Positions 9,901-22,643 of a stretch of DNA of 64,000 nt are shown in pieces. The DNA is taken from NCBI RefSeq assembly GCF_003589595.1, contig NW_020653200.1:549626-613625 (forward strand). Reading direction: 5' to 3'. Positions within the stretch are counted from its first letter, which is position 1. Each line of letters opens with the position of its first letter. The notes beneath the pieces are model-generated. The model searched no databases, had not been told where the DNA came from, and saw only the letters and a list, made by a program, of their open reading frames with translations. Position numbers and translations under genes: made by a program. The DNA comes from Hyposmocoma kahamanoa. Lineage: Eukaryota > Arthropoda > Insecta > Lepidoptera > Cosmopterigidae.

Positions 9901-11374
9901 AACTATTATCCCGGAAGTGGCAAACTGTCAAAAACTTTCAAGATGGCGTTGTGTTTGTTGTCTGTAATTTACATCCTCTATGGTAATTGTCCAGACACTG
10001 TGTTGACTGATTTAATAAATTATGGCTGCGTTCAAGAAGTTTATGCATGGAGGTGACAATTTTTTCATGCACAAACGTTATGAAATATTTTTAATCCATT
10101 ATTTTATTTATGTTGCTATTATTTAGTGTTTTTAGAAAGTTTATTCTATTAAAGATTAGTATATTTATTACAGATAAATATTTTTAATTTTAATTTGTAT
10201 CATTGTAAATGGACTTTGCACACGACATGGAAGTTACATTTTCGTCACTTTCTTAATGATGATTTAAATAAATATTTATATTGTGTAAATATAAATAAAA
10301 ATCACATTAATATAAACTACTTCGATTAATTTAAGTAATACAAGTATATCGTTTTTTAATACATATGCACAAAAAAAATTGCAGAAATGAGAATGGTCCA
10401 TTTGCATCTAGTTGCCGTTGACTCATAAAGCCTGAGGCAGATGGCATGTCAAGGATATTAAAATATACATCTTTATACATCTTTCAACTTATATTCATCA
10501 CTATCAAACCCTTTCGGAAAACATTTACTTTATTATTAACGATAATTTCAAAACTTCCTTCTGGAACGGATACACAATACTGACCCCAAAAGGGTCTACA
10601 TAATTTTAATAGTAATCGTGAAGTATAACAATAAGTAAACGAAGATGATCTGTGATTTACGTCACGAGGGCACGTCCTCTCTTTTCAAGAGTTTTGATGG
10701 GAGTGACGACACGGATCCAATAAACGCAAGTGAAGGAGAAACAAATTCGAGACATTCAAACATTTTAAACATAAGAATAATAAAAAAGTGGGATGATGAT
10801 GAAAGAGGTCAGCATCATCACCAGCTTATAAAAGCTCTCTGGGTCTGGAATAATAGCGCTGGCGTCAGGTCTTAGCTGCTTTGTGAAACATTAAACAGAT
10901 TACATTGCAGTGTACTTTCTTAGGCGAATTGCAATCCGGCTGAACATGAGGAGGCCGAGATAGAAAACAGCGCCGTTTTGCAAACCAGTAATTTTCAGGT
11001 AAGTTTTTTTGATGACAATTTTTATTATTTAATTACTCGAATATATGATCGTGAAATATTAAAGAATATTTCAGGTCACCACACTCGAATATTAAATAAC
11101 ACTTCACGATGATATTCTATAAATATTTAAATAAAACGAAATAGTCACGAAAATTGAGTACAAAAAACTTACCTGAAAATTACCCAAACCGGCTTCCCGT
11201 ATGTCGCTTTAAACAATACGGCTGCAACATATTATTATATACGTATTCGAATGAGAATAGCGAATATGCGATTTTTAATTTAGTCAAGAACTAAGTCTGA
11301 TTTCTTTTCTTTACACTATGTGTAATTACGATTAGAGCTAGTAACTTTAAGCAACCCCACTTCCTACGCACTAC

Positions 11375-11608
11375 GGCCCAACTCACACTGGCGCAGAGTC
11401 GAAGCGTCGCGTCGCGTCCTGTTGTTCAACTACAACGCCTGGCGACGCGCGCCGGCGCGCGATGCCGCTCAAATGCTCAAATGCTCGATTCCATATTTGC
11501 AAAACACAAATTTGTACCTTAATAATGGGAAAATAGAGATCAATATGCTATAGGCGAAAAACATGACGCGTCGCGACGCTTCGACTCCGCGCCAGTGTGA
11601 GTTGAGCC
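11375..11608. mobile_element. MITE family E, complete copy with >40-bp TIRs
   Basis: The left end GGCCCAACTCACACTGGCGC and the right end, read inverted as GGCTCAACTCACACTGGCGC, continue as matching GGAGTCGAAGCGTCGCG-type sequence for over 40 bases. The interior of about 150 bases is non-coding. A clear target duplication is not visible; CACTAC occurs just outside both ends. GC-rich ends contrast with the AT-rich surroundings. Confidence 0.7.
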
Positions 11609-11689
11609 TATCACTACAGGCTCACGTGTGCGTTCAATCATGGACCAATAACCCAAGAGGACTGCTAGTTGCGATACAATTCAGCGTAG

Positions 11690-12092
11690 TCGAATATTTA
11701 GTACCTATTGGTGCACCAGATGTCGGGACGAGTACCAAATAGCTATTTTTGTAACCAAACAAATTTTTGTATTTGATGCGAAGGTGAACTCACCGAATTG
11801 CGAAGTGTATGGGATTCCTGAGGATGTACATCATTTGCTCATGGAGTGTGTTAGGACGGAACCTATCAGGGCGCAGTTATTTGCACAGGCTGGTTTCCGT
11901 ATATTTAATGTTGGGTGGTTTCAATCTGTTTTGTCGGAGCCAACATGTAGTGCGGTTTACATGTTTAGTTAGGTAGTATTTTGATTTATCTGTCTCGATT
12001 TTATTAAAAGTTTTCTTGACGTACCGTTTTTCTAAAGGGGCTGACATGTTCCATAACGATCAAAGCCGCTAAATAAATAAAGATATAAAAAA
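11690..12092 (+). mobile_element. LINE 3' fragment with RNase-H-proximal zinc-knuckle-like end
   Basis: The frame at 11784-11972 has a C-x5-G-x-P-E-D-V-H-H-L-L-M-E-C pattern (Cys, His and Cys spacing), like the Cys-His knuckle that ends many R1/I-type LINE ORF2 proteins. A 3' UTR and an AAATAAATAAAG/poly-A tail at about 12070-12092 follow. The element is 5'-truncated and not functional. Confidence 0.5.
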
Positions 12093-12419
12093 AAATTGTA
12101 TTACATTCTCAAGCTGCATTTTAATAAAGTAGATTTAATCTACTCTAATTTCTAGTTATAATAAACAAATCAACTAGATGGCGCTCATTGCACAGATCTT
12201 CATTGGTAGTGCCGGCTATTCTTTTATTTTGTTTAGTATTAGCGGCATCTACCATATTAGAAAGTGTTAATTGTGTGAATAAAATTCGGTCCCCGCGGCA
12301 AGGTGCACATGATGCTAGCAGCGTTCCCCCTTTGTATGGCTGTGCTAATATATTGGGTAAGGTAGCTGCTAATATATTGGGTAGTTCTTTCCGCCAGATC
12401 AGCTGCGAAGCGTTAATTT

Positions 12420-12495
12420 AACTGCCTCGGTGGCCGTACGGTTACCATGTTTACTATGTGGAGTGTGTGCGTTATTGTTATTATTATTTATCAAT
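12420..12495 (+). repeat. tRNA-derived SINE family B, internally deleted copy
   Basis: AACTGCCTCGGTGGCCGTAC and GGTTACCATG match the head of the SINE at 28707, and GTGTGCGTTATTGTTATTATT matches its tail. The middle, including the B box, is missing. Confidence 0.65.
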
Positions 12496-13889
12496 TAGTT
12501 TGTGACACACAATACATCTCCGACACGCATATTTCTCAATGTTCAGAAAATAATTTTAGCTCTTGATCAATATTTCAATAATAGCACAAGGAAAAAACTG
12601 AATTCTTATATTTCATAATAAAGAGGAATTTGATATCTACGATCTATTACATAATTTAACTCCTTCCAGACCATTGAGCAGCGGCAGCGCCATCTAATTT
12701 TGACCTTTTTAAGAGTTACGATCTCTAGTATAGAGACTAGCAATCCTCTTCTCCATGATTCAATGCGGTAAACGTATCCTAAATATTCTGACAAAACATG
12801 GATATAGAAGAAATGATATGCACGCTATATTTTACAAGTTATCATAGGCCTGTTTTATATTAAAAATACAATGACGTCGGTCAGTGTTTGTAGGTGACAT
12901 CAAATTGGACACATCATTCTGTCATTAGTGCCATTTCAAGTTCCTCAGTATTTGCATACCAGTGAATCGAGCATGTAGCAACGAAAGGATAAGGTACAAT
13001 AAACTTACAGATATGGTATGACTTCGTATCTAGACTAGGGTCGACTCAGACTGAACGCGGAGCCACGCAGCTGCGTTCTTAATTATTCTGATAGTAGTGG
13101 TTTGCGCAAGATTAAAGCCGACCCTTAAACTCAATTTATATTCGGCAGCGGATGGAAGCTAATTTTTGTAACCATAGCATAATAAACTTTATGTCACTTG
13201 TATAATGTACAAAATTAGATACAAGCAAAAAAAAATGGGTCGCAAGGACAGTCAATAAATACAGTTAAAGTGCGTAGTTTACGTGTCACGTGCGCCAACA
13301 GAAGTTAAGCTCAGTACGCCATTTTCGCTATGTAAATTTCGTTACGAAAATTCGCCTCCATCCCGCGTAATGTAAATTGAGCTTTACTATTACAATATAT
13401 ATATATTTTTTAAATTTATATTCATAAATTTTATCACCTATATGACTGTACATACCTACGACACGCGTCATCTATTACTACTAATATTGACTTTTCTAAG
13501 TGGCAGTATTAATTGCAAAATATGCCGTGTAAAACCTGCGTTGCATCGTGGAAGCCCAATTATTCGAAGGGTAATTTAACTCAAAGTAGAATTAGACGCA
13601 CGGAAGGCACAAAAACAGTCACTTTGCCATTTCAGTGGCCAATAGTGATCGAAATATAGACTCAAATTACATTTACTGGCTAATAGCATAGCCATTTACT
13701 AACAATCCTTTACCTGTATACGAGTACTAACAGCAAAGTGGAAGCCGTCCCAATCCCAAAGCAGAAATGTTTACGAGCGAAGGTTGTTGCCCTTTTTGGT
13801 GAAAACCTTTTATATTTATAATAAAAATACCATAGCCTCATTCGTCGACGTCCATTGCTCATTGACCGACAAAATCAAGCACAACTGCA

Positions 13890-14225
13890 AGTGGCCGCTG
13901 CTTGCTGCCGTTGTCTGCACTCAAAAAGTACCCTTAGTACCGGCAGCAGTAGAGCTCCTTGTGAAAGAGTTTGTCCAGGGAAGTACAGTCACCTTACCTA
14001 TTTCTGAAACAGGTTACGAAAGGTAAGGGTGCTGGTGAAATTATAGGCACGTGGGACTTGTCAACTTATGTCTCAGGGTGACGCAGGTGCGAGCAGTGGC
14101 AATGCCCCTCCGATCTTTGCGATTTAGAGCTCTGAGTGGCATTGCAATTGTTATGGACGGGCGTGTGGCTTACCATCAGGCGCACGACTTGTTCGTCCCG
14201 CCACTTGATACCTATTATAACAAAA
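13890..14225 (+). repeat. Repeat family A, longest copy
   Basis: It carries the upstream block AGTAGAGCTCCTTGTGAAAG, also present inverted near 63650-63710, then CTTACCTATTTCTG, GTGAAATTATAGGCACGTGG, GATCTTTGCGATTTAGAGC, CCATCAGGCGCACGACTTG and an A-rich tail. The frames at 13784-14263 run through it and are incidental. Confidence 0.7.
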
Positions 14226-14819
14226 AAACAAAAAAGAAAAGCAAGAAACCCTTGTGGTGGTAACGGTTCGACTTTGCTGGTAGTAACAATGCATCTGCTA
14301 AGTTCGTAAACCTCGTATTTTCATCATATTAATGTGAACTTTTGAGTACAAAAAGTAAAATTACTACATACAATTATATTACAACTTATGATTATACCTT
14401 CTATATACGTCTATAAATTATATTTTATTCATTTGCATAAATTGGACATAGTTAAACAGAAAGGATCCATGTACAATGCACATCCAGTCACTTTCGAGGT
14501 ACGGCAGTTTGAAGTTTAAAAGTGTTTCTATAATGTCATGTAACTCCTGAGATGTTTATTCATGTTTATATTTTGGGCTTTTTTTGTTGATATAAGAAGT
14601 TAGACTTTAGGAACCGTTTTACAAATAACTAATTTTTTTATAATTTTGTGAATTGGATCCCGTTTGAAAAAAGGGGAGTTAAATTCAACGGATGAATGTT
14701 TCTTAATGCATAATACGGTTCATTGGCTATATACAACATTACTTCTTACCAATGTTTCACATATTAAATTATCAAGGCTTGTCATCGGGCATTGAATTAA
14801 TCGTGTCATCAAAATTAAT

Positions 14820-15560
14820 GCGCACCTTCCACTGCGAAAGGGCAAAGAGCGGGAAATAACTGCCCGGAGCGGGGCAAAATAGTTTTGACCTTTCACTAGG
14901 AAAGATTTTCACTGAAAAGAGATATTTGCCTTCCATAGCCAGCGGGCTAAGCTGAGTGACCTAAGCGGGAAATGAAATTGGTCAGATGAGAGAGTTGTTT
15001 GCCTTTCATAGCGAGAGCGGACTTAGCGGAGTGAGTTTTTGTTTTGTGTAAGAAATCAGTTTTAATCTATGTCAAAAGACGTAGTAAACGCTATGAATTT
15101 TATTTCGTCCCATTTTCTTGCACCCTAATTAACCCTCTAATTCATTTCTGAATAAATTAGGAGGAATAATGTATCGTAGAAAAATTGTAGTCTTAACATA
15201 TCACAAATCGCTTTCCGTCTGATCACATTAAGTCCCTATACCTATACCTATATCTATGCCTATATATTTCTATATCTATATTGCCTTTGCGGAGTCCGCT
15301 CAAAACTAGCGCGCGACTATGACACAGCGCAACCATCATAACTCGTCGAGTCCGCTTTGCTCACTCGTAGAAGCACTTCTAAGAAATTTACTGTTGTAGG
15401 TCGAAGGGAGTCCGTACGGACTCCGCTGGAAACCCGCTCAACTCTGCGATCATATTTTTTTGTTATCTGCGATAACTCTTTCAACTCGCTCAGTCCGCTC
15501 TATAGAAGTCTCATAGAAGTCTATGACCGATGCGAGCCCGCTCCGCTCGCAGAAAGCCGC
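14820..15560. repeat. GC-rich degenerate repeats (GCGGAGTCCGCT-like) with a CTATAC-type microsatellite
   Basis: Repeated words such as AGCGGACTTAGCGGAGTGAG, GCGGAGTCCGCTC and CGAGTCCGCTTTGCTCACTC occur in both orientations. A CTATACCTATACC-type simple repeat lies at about 15236-15282. The whole may be one decayed fold-back element. The 81-codon frame at 15357-15602 has no recognisable domain. Confidence 0.4.
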
Positions 15561-15611
15561 TATAAACATTACATGAAACATTCAAAAAGGTTGAGGTTGT
15601 AGCAGAAAAAA

Positions 15612-15759
15612 TATACACATCAAGTGTCTAGGGACCAAGCACGTTTTTGCTAATTACTGAAAATCAGTTTTTTTTTTCGGTTAAAAAAAAATTAAGAACC
15701 CGATTTTCAGTAATTGCCAAATACTTGCTTGATCCCTAGACACTTTTGATGTGTGTATT
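15612..15759. mobile_element. Small MITE with ~55-bp imperfect TIRs
   Basis: GTGTCTAGGGACCAAGCACG followed by TAATTACTGAAAATC on the left is mirrored on the right by GATTTTCAGTAATTGCC and GCTTGATCCCTAGACAC. The center is T-rich and A-rich. It would fold as an almost complete hairpin. Confidence 0.7.
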
Positions 15760-17203
15760 TGTATAGTTACTTCTAGTGACCGCTGTGCAACGTACCAAGC
15801 AATTGTAAAACATACTAACGGTAGAAGCATAAATTCAAAGATTAATAACATGCAAAACTATTTTGATCCTGATTATACATTTTTCTATGTTAACCTGACG
15901 AACCGCTTACTGTCAAATCAATCTAAACAATAATAAAAAAAAATCCATTGGCCAGACCAGTCTGAGCATCAATATGGCCAGCGGGAAACACTGGATTATG
16001 GCGAGAAAAGATGCGATAACGAAAAAAGCAATGGAAAAACAAAAGAAACGAACAAAAATAAATTAATTAAGAACTTTATTTTAACTCTTATCTCTGGAAA
16101 TAAATAAAAACTTTAATGAACAAAAATTTTTAGCATCAGCTAAGCAAGGATGGCTACATTTTTACAATACAAATAGATTTGTTTACTCCCATTCTGTTGA
16201 AAAATTCAATGCATTTTACAATCGATAAAAAGTAACCGACTTAAAAACTGGGTCGGCTATTAAAAATAAGCTTACTTTGCCAGACTAGGTCTTGCGGGCG
16301 GCAATAGCTTATTTTTATAAATACAATAAACAGTCTATATCATTAATACAAAAAGAGAAAACAAAACATTACACGTCACTCTTGAATGGTGTACAAAATC
16401 AATATATCACATTTCCAATTCGTTCGTTTGCTATTGCTTAAAATCACTATACATAATAATATTAGTAATTCGAGATACATGTACCTACAGTCGCTATAGT
16501 TCAATACGACTTAACTATTTTACATATAACTGCTTTATGAATATACGCAAATGTTATAAAAATGTATATAATTCATTGTGATATAATTTGCGGAACCGAG
16601 CAATGTTGTGATATATAAAAGCAGCCTCAACCGCCAGCACAGTTTGCTTGGCCAGCCAAGCTATATCAAGTACCAATTAACCTTGGAATACTTTTCCTTT
16701 TACACTCACTTTATCGAATGTTTTGACTCTAAATGGCAATCGAAATTATCTATTGGTAATACCATCATACTCATTCAACTTTATATTATTGGTAGTGTAC
16801 CGTATCAACATATATACGTCCCACTGTTGGTAATTATTTACGACTGGTCCACACTTAGATACTTGGCAAAAACAACACTGCCAAAATTCTTTGTAAAATT
16901 GTATCTTACTTCACTCGCACAGCAGTAAAAAAAGTGACACTTTGTAGAGCATGAACGATGGTTCATGTGTTCATATATCCAGCAGCATCTTGTTGTACAT
17001 ATCATAAATCTTGTACTCCCACTCACAATAACTTTAAAAATAGTCTCAATGTTTACTTATATCATGAAAGCTTTCACACTTTTACAATAAAATTATAATC
17101 TCCCTGATGTCATTAAACTACATTTGTTCCAAGTTTTTCTACTCATTTAAATTAAATATTTTCTAACACTATAAGAAATGGCAGTTTCCATCTAAAGCAT
17201 AAG

Positions 17204-18049
17204 CAGAGATGGGCAGTGGGTAAAAGCCCAATCAACCCGACCGGGATTCAACTGGGTTTTTACCGAAGTGCCGGGTTTTAACACATTTCTACCCAAAATC
17301 GTAGGCAGAAACGGCGTATACGTAATTTGGTATAATTCCATACTTATAAACTTAGAAAATTCGATGTCATAAATCTTTTTTAGACGAAAAATAGGGACTC
17401 CACACAACACCCAGCTTGCAATCCTGTGGATTCTCTCTACTAAGGATTCACATTACGATTCGATTTTTATGAAGATCCATTCAATAGATGGGCAAATCGA
17501 AACGTCTAAATCAGAAAGCAAAAAACATTTTGTAATATCATTCAATTTGAACAAAACTCGATTTACAACAAATATTTAGTTGTATTGTTTTTGCACTCGA
17601 TCTTGGGCATTAATGGGTTTTACCCCGATTTAAATAAAACCTTGGCGCTTGCTTGAGATATAATTTGACCGAGCAAACTGGTCAACTGCTCAATGTGCTC
17701 TGTCCATTTTGGTCAATTATTGATCACTATTGGTCACTAAACCTTTTCCAGTAAACCATTTCTGTAAATTCTAGACGTATTATTATTGACGTTGGGTTTA
17801 TTAACTCAACGTCAATTTTATCACATATTAACTAATGATTGATTTGTGTATGTATAAGTTTTAAACAGAATTTTGATAGGTATTTTATGTCGTTATGTAA
17901 ACACGTTCTGGTAATCACAATTATTTGACCATTGTGACAACAATTGCCCATTGTACTCGAGCATTTCTAGCACTTGACGGTCACTTATAGTCATCGAGTA
18001 CGTTCATAGCATTTGACGGTCAAACATCTCTAGCGCTTGCCCAGCTCTG
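17204..18049. mobile_element. hAT-like non-autonomous element with 8-bp TSD
   Basis: The left end CAGAGATGGGCAG and the right end (inverted) CAGAGCTGGGCAAG are short imperfect TIRs of the CAG-type used by hAT transposons. They are flanked by AGCATAAG at 17196-17203 and again at 18050-18057, an exact 8-bp duplication. The 846-bp interior has no transposase frame but contains subrepeats (GACGGTCA, TTGGTCA). The TSD length is the hAT family hallmark; placement is inferred from ends plus TSD. Confidence 0.75.
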
Positions 18050-18659
18050 AGCATAAGCAGAAAACAACATAAGGTAAAGAAAATGAGTAGAGTGTGGCCT
18101 TTGTTACAACCACGGGTTTTTTACCACAGTTGATTAAAAATAAATCTTAATTGAAATACTTGACCGATAACAAATTCCACAACGGAAATGATAGTGTTAT
18201 TAGTAATATTGAGCGTGTCAAGAGTAGACTTCATTAAGTCACGATTTACTGCTTTTGCAGTTCAATAAATAAATGAAGACGTCTCCATGTGCAGTACCTA
18301 CTTAAAGAGATCTTTGTGCATGTTGTAACGTACTTCGTAGTGCTTCTGGGTTTCGTAGTGCCTAATTAATACAATAGAAGTGCTCAGTTTGCATGCCACG
18401 TCTGCAAACAATATTCCACATACTTAAGCTCAGTCGACTATTTCGACTAGTTCGCTTGGTACGTTATGGTCACGTCAATTATCTCGTGCGAAACCTCGAA
18501 AATCGTAGAAAATTTTTTTTTGCTACTTTGAAGAACTGTAGTCGCACTTGTAATATTATCTACAGTGGTGTTTTCCATCATCGTTAAACCTTATTTTATT
18601 AAATTTTAATACATTTTCAATTTTCTGATATCGCAATATTTTTTTGTTTGCCACATAAA

Positions 18660-20310
18660 TGCTCAAAGTATACCTAGTCACTACACGGAGTTGCTGGATA
18701 CTTTTTCCTTGGATTTTTTACATACGGTGCTTGTTATGGTCCGCAATGACCCTTTGTGAAGAGAGGTAGTGGTGTAGCCATCTATCTCCGCAGGTCTGTG
18801 TCTTTCAAGACACTCATAATCGGACCAAAATGAAAACAGCACCACCTTTCCTTGGAGATTGTGGTTTCTGAGGTTAAAGCGGTTCTTGGAGTTTTTTGTT
18901 GTCCTCCTGCTGTCGATTTTGTAACTTCTCTTATTTCTGTGTTAGACGCGCTCGAAACAGACTTCTCACATCATATAATCATGGGCGATTTCAACACTGA
19001 CCTCCTTCTCTCGAGATTCTCTCGCGTCCCGAAATTTTCGATCTACCATTGTGTCCTTCTCATTATCTATATACTTGAAGTTAGTGCTACTCATCACAAC
19101 ATTAAATCCGAGGACTCATGGATTGATCATGCTCTTATCTCTTCTCCTGACGATTTTTGTGATGTACAAAAGCAAGCCTCATAAACGTTCTCCCGAAACT
19201 AGGGACTGAGAAATTTTGCTAGGTTGGACTTAGCCTAACTTGCTCACGATGCGTCTACTATTGATTGAACCGGGGTTTGACAGCGCCCACTGTAGACGGC
19301 AAGATGTCAACGTTCGGTGCCACCTCATTCAAGTTTTTACGACAAGCATGCACCATTACGCTCACCGAACTGAAACGACCACCTGAGCCCTAGATTACTG
19401 CTCTGGTACGTATAGAATTAATGATGCGCGACAGAGCTTTTCTTAAATTTAAACGCTGTCTGATTAAAACTTTCAAGGCTTATAGAAATCGCTGTAACTA
19501 GATGGTGAGAGCTGCAAAGCGCCGCTATTTTCATGATAACCTTCTCCACTCTTCTCCAGCTGACACTTGGAAATTTTTGAAGTCCTTGATTAACTGCCTG
19601 GGTGATGCGCTTAATGAAGATCTGCGGCGTATCGCTGATTCGTCGAGTAAGTTTGGCATAAGTGTCAACCCAAGTAAGTAAACTACCCAGTTCGTTCTAC
19701 CAATTCAAACACTTCTTCCCATGTCAACAACAATCCTCCAGTACAGGCCACTGTTTTCCCTACCCTTGATTATGCTGATGGTTGTTATGCTGATATCACC
19801 CAGGAACTTCTCAACAAATTGGATTGCTTGCTCAATAGTTGCATTCGCTGTATTTGAATCTTTGAAAATTTGGTCACGTGTCCGCATGTCGCAATGAGCT
19901 GAAGTAGCTTACGATTCGCCAACGCCGTGATTTGAGAATACTTTCCGCTCTTTACTCTGTCATTAATAGGAGGCACCATCCACTGTTAATGTAAACTTAA
20001 TTGTATTACTGAAATAAACATTTTTTATTTTATTTTTTATTTATTTTATTAATGATCAATGTGCACCTAGGTATTTCAAATGTAAATTACAATATTTCAG
20101 TGCTCTCATGACCGCAATCTTCGCTCAGACAGCAAATTGACGCTTTTCATTCCTTCTCACCGTACTGGTTTTCTTTCTAACTCATTTACTCTTCAGGCAA
20201 TACGACTCTGGAACGCTCTGCCGCTTCATATTGAAAAAGCGCCGAATAAGTTAGCTATCAAGCAATTAGTCCGCGATTTCAGGTTGGAGTCTCAATCTAC
20301 ATCCCATTAG
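18660..20310 (+). mobile_element. Decayed LINE: endonuclease N-terminus joined to RT C-terminus
   Basis: In broken frames, 18770-19190 resembles the LINE apurinic endonuclease (G-V-A-I-Y-L-R, then V-L-G-V-F-C-C-P-P, I-M-G-D-F-N-T-D, and W-I-D-H-A-L). The G-D-F-N motif is typical of this endonuclease. At 19440-19620, F-K-A-Y-R-N-R-C-N and A-K-R-R-Y-F follow. At 19780-20300 the C-terminal region ends L-W-N-A-L-P-L-H-I-E-K. The catalytic RT core (Y/F-A-D-D) is deleted. An A/T-rich insertion at 19982-20098 interrupts the C-terminal part. The element cannot be functional. Confidence 0.7.
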
Positions 20311-20332
20311 TCTGGTATTGTTATATGTACAT

Positions 20333-20358
20333 GTGTATGTATATATATATATATATAT
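20333..20358. repeat. (TA)n microsatellite
   Basis: An uninterrupted AT dinucleotide run sits immediately left of the Tc1-like element, which inserts at TA. Confidence 0.9.
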
Positions 20359-22002
20359 GCAGCGAAAGTCATATAATTAGAAGCACTTAGTCACTTGGTA
20401 GTCTTTTCATGTAATTAACTATATTATTACAATTAATTGGAGGCCAAATATTAACTTACTACATTGCAATGTACACTCATATCCTAGTTTAAATACAAGC
20501 TATAAAATTTAGACAATTGAAACAATGAAACAAAAACTATCTAACTAAATCCTTGGCAGGTGAACAACTAATTAGAAACAAAGTATGGCTTACGTTCGAA
20601 TCTTGAATTTTAAAACTAAAATACACTTTAAACAAGGTTATCATATTATGCATTTTGCCACTTTTTCTTACTTATTTAGTTAAGTTACCTAATGTCTGGC
20701 TCAATTGTTAGAAATGGGTAAAAAGAAGAACTGTGATGCAGTAACAAGAAAGATTATAGTGTATTTACATTTAAAACGAAAATGGACGTACCGAAATGTC
20801 GCCTATCATTTAGGGTGTTCTGTAAAGATGGCATTTAACGCCACTGCACATTTCGAAAAATATGGAACATCGGACAACGGTCTAAGAAAAGATCGGCAAA
20901 TGCAGACCACCGTTCAAGAAGACAGGCATGATTCGTTTAGCTAAGACGGACCCCTTTAAAGGTTCTAATGTTATTAGAAAAGAAGTATTTTCACAAGACG
21001 ACATTCGAAACGTGTCCGCGAGACTAGTCCGTAGGCGGCTGTTTTAAGGAAAATTGTTTGAAAGGGTTTGAAAGAAATTATGGCAGTTGAACTGTTCATA
21101 CATGGAAAAAAGTTTCATTTTCAGATGAAACTAAAATAAATTTGGTAAATTCCGACGGAAAGCGATATGTACGAAGACCAATCAACGAGGCTTTGAATGA
21201 CAAATACACTAAAAAGACGTTAAGCACGGTGGTGGAAATGTTAAAGTGTGGGGATATTTTTCGGAAAAAGGGACTGGTCTCGTGAGTAGGATTGAATGTC
21301 TGATGGATCAGTATCAGTACAAATGTATCTTAGAGGGGACAATGATACCATATTCCGATGAATATTTGCCAGTGACATGGATATTTCAGCATAATAATGA
21401 CCTATAGCATACAGCACATAGCCTTAATGCCTTTCTCAGAGAATGAAAAAAAGTGTTAGAGTGGCCTGCCAATAGCCCGAGTTTAAATCCAATAGAAAAT
21501 TTGTGGCACACTATAGAGAAAACATTGTCACATAAACATATAACCAATATCAATGAACTTTACTATGCTTTTGTAGAAACTTGGAGATATATTTCTTTAG
21601 AAACATGAGAAAAATTGATAATATCAATGCCGCGGCGTTGTAAAGCTGTAATCGACAACAGAGGCTACACTACCAAATACTAATCAGTTTAGGATGAAGC
21701 ATTTATCCAAATTATTTGGATAAATGCTTCATTTTGCTCATGATTTTACTGTTTTTTTTTTGTTTCTATTTAGTTATCCGGCACAGTCCATAGTATTTCA
21801 ATTCGATCTGAATAAATGTTTTAATTTAGTGACATTACCGTTATTTGTAATTACTAAACTGGTATAATAATACATTTTACGTGCCGATACATCCTCGTAA
21901 ATACGTCGGAGCTCTCTCTATACACGTTAAAAATTAGTTACTAGGATAATTTGTAATGACAAAAGAAATCAAGGTCGGTGTTTCTAATTATATGACCACC
22001 GC
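20358..22002 (+). mobile_element. Tc1/mariner-like transposon, inactive
   Basis: The ends AGTCATATAATTAGAAGCAC and, inverted, GGTCATATAATTAGAAACAC form TIRs at TA sites. The first 79 codons from 20705 form a helix-turn-helix paired-like DNA-binding start (W-T-Y-R-N-V-A-Y-H-L-G-C-S). The broken frames then contain V-S-F-S-D-E-T-K (first catalytic Asp, about 21120), F-Q-H-N-N-D-L (about 21390), and S-P-S-L-N-P-I-E-N-L-W (catalytic Glu, about 21490). In the second motif the usual Q-Q-D-N-D-P has lost its first Asp (now Asn). With the stops and frameshifts, the transposase is dead. An 18-bp hairpin lies at 21694-21732. Confidence 0.8.
20705..20944 (+). pseudogene. Tc1-like transposase N-terminal fragment
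   Basis: This open segment of 79 codons begins M-L-E-M-G-K-K-K and is the only long intact frame of the transposase. It carries the helix-turn-helix region, then reads into a stop at 20942-20944. The rest of the transposase continues in other frames to about 21680. Inferred from position within the TIR-bounded element and from motif order. Confidence 0.6.
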
Positions 22003-22643
22003 TATATATTATGTACTTATGTGTATATAGGTTGCTTATATAAGAATATAGTTAAGTCATTAATATATGACATATTTATATTGAGTTTATACAATGTGTT
22101 GATTTGCATTCTCGCCATATTTACAGAGGTCATTCTATATCCGACGCTTAACACAATAATCGAAAAAAAATTCTGATTTTTTATTTCATTGCGGTAAATA
22201 TCGATTCGCAATCACCTGATCCTGCTTGATCCAAAGGTCACCGACTTGCACGGCAGGTGCTAAGTTCATAGCCATAGCACAGCCGGAGGAACCGAGAAAG
22301 TATTGCTATCTCATTCTTTCTCAAACGCAGCGCACTCGTCGGCCTAAGTAGTGCGCTCGTTTACGCATAAGCACGAGGTGGGATAATATTGCCGAACTCG
22401 CCGCAATTCTACTTATCTATTAGCTAATCTATCACGAAACGCCACGTGGTTTGGTATAAACAAGAGTTAGTGCAAAAAAGAACCTGCATTGTCCTGAAGT
22501 GTAAGCTCACGTGGACGAGAATACGAGTGTCGAAGAATTGCGCGCAAAAAGCGTCTCTGCTTTCAAATGTGCTAAGTTGAAACGAAACTCACGAGCGAAT
22601 CTCTGCCACCAGCCGTGGAGCTAGGTACTTCTAGCAACACTTA

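Noticed and set aside
10645..10875. 76-codon acidic frame
   Set aside because: Single short frame without a recognisable domain or splice sites; coding status cannot be supported.
12188..12421. 77-codon frame with a signal-peptide-like start and a repeated A-N-I-L-G
   Set aside because: There is no promoter, splice context or conserved domain. It overlaps a SINE head at its 3' end and follows a LINE tail, so it is more likely repeat-derived.
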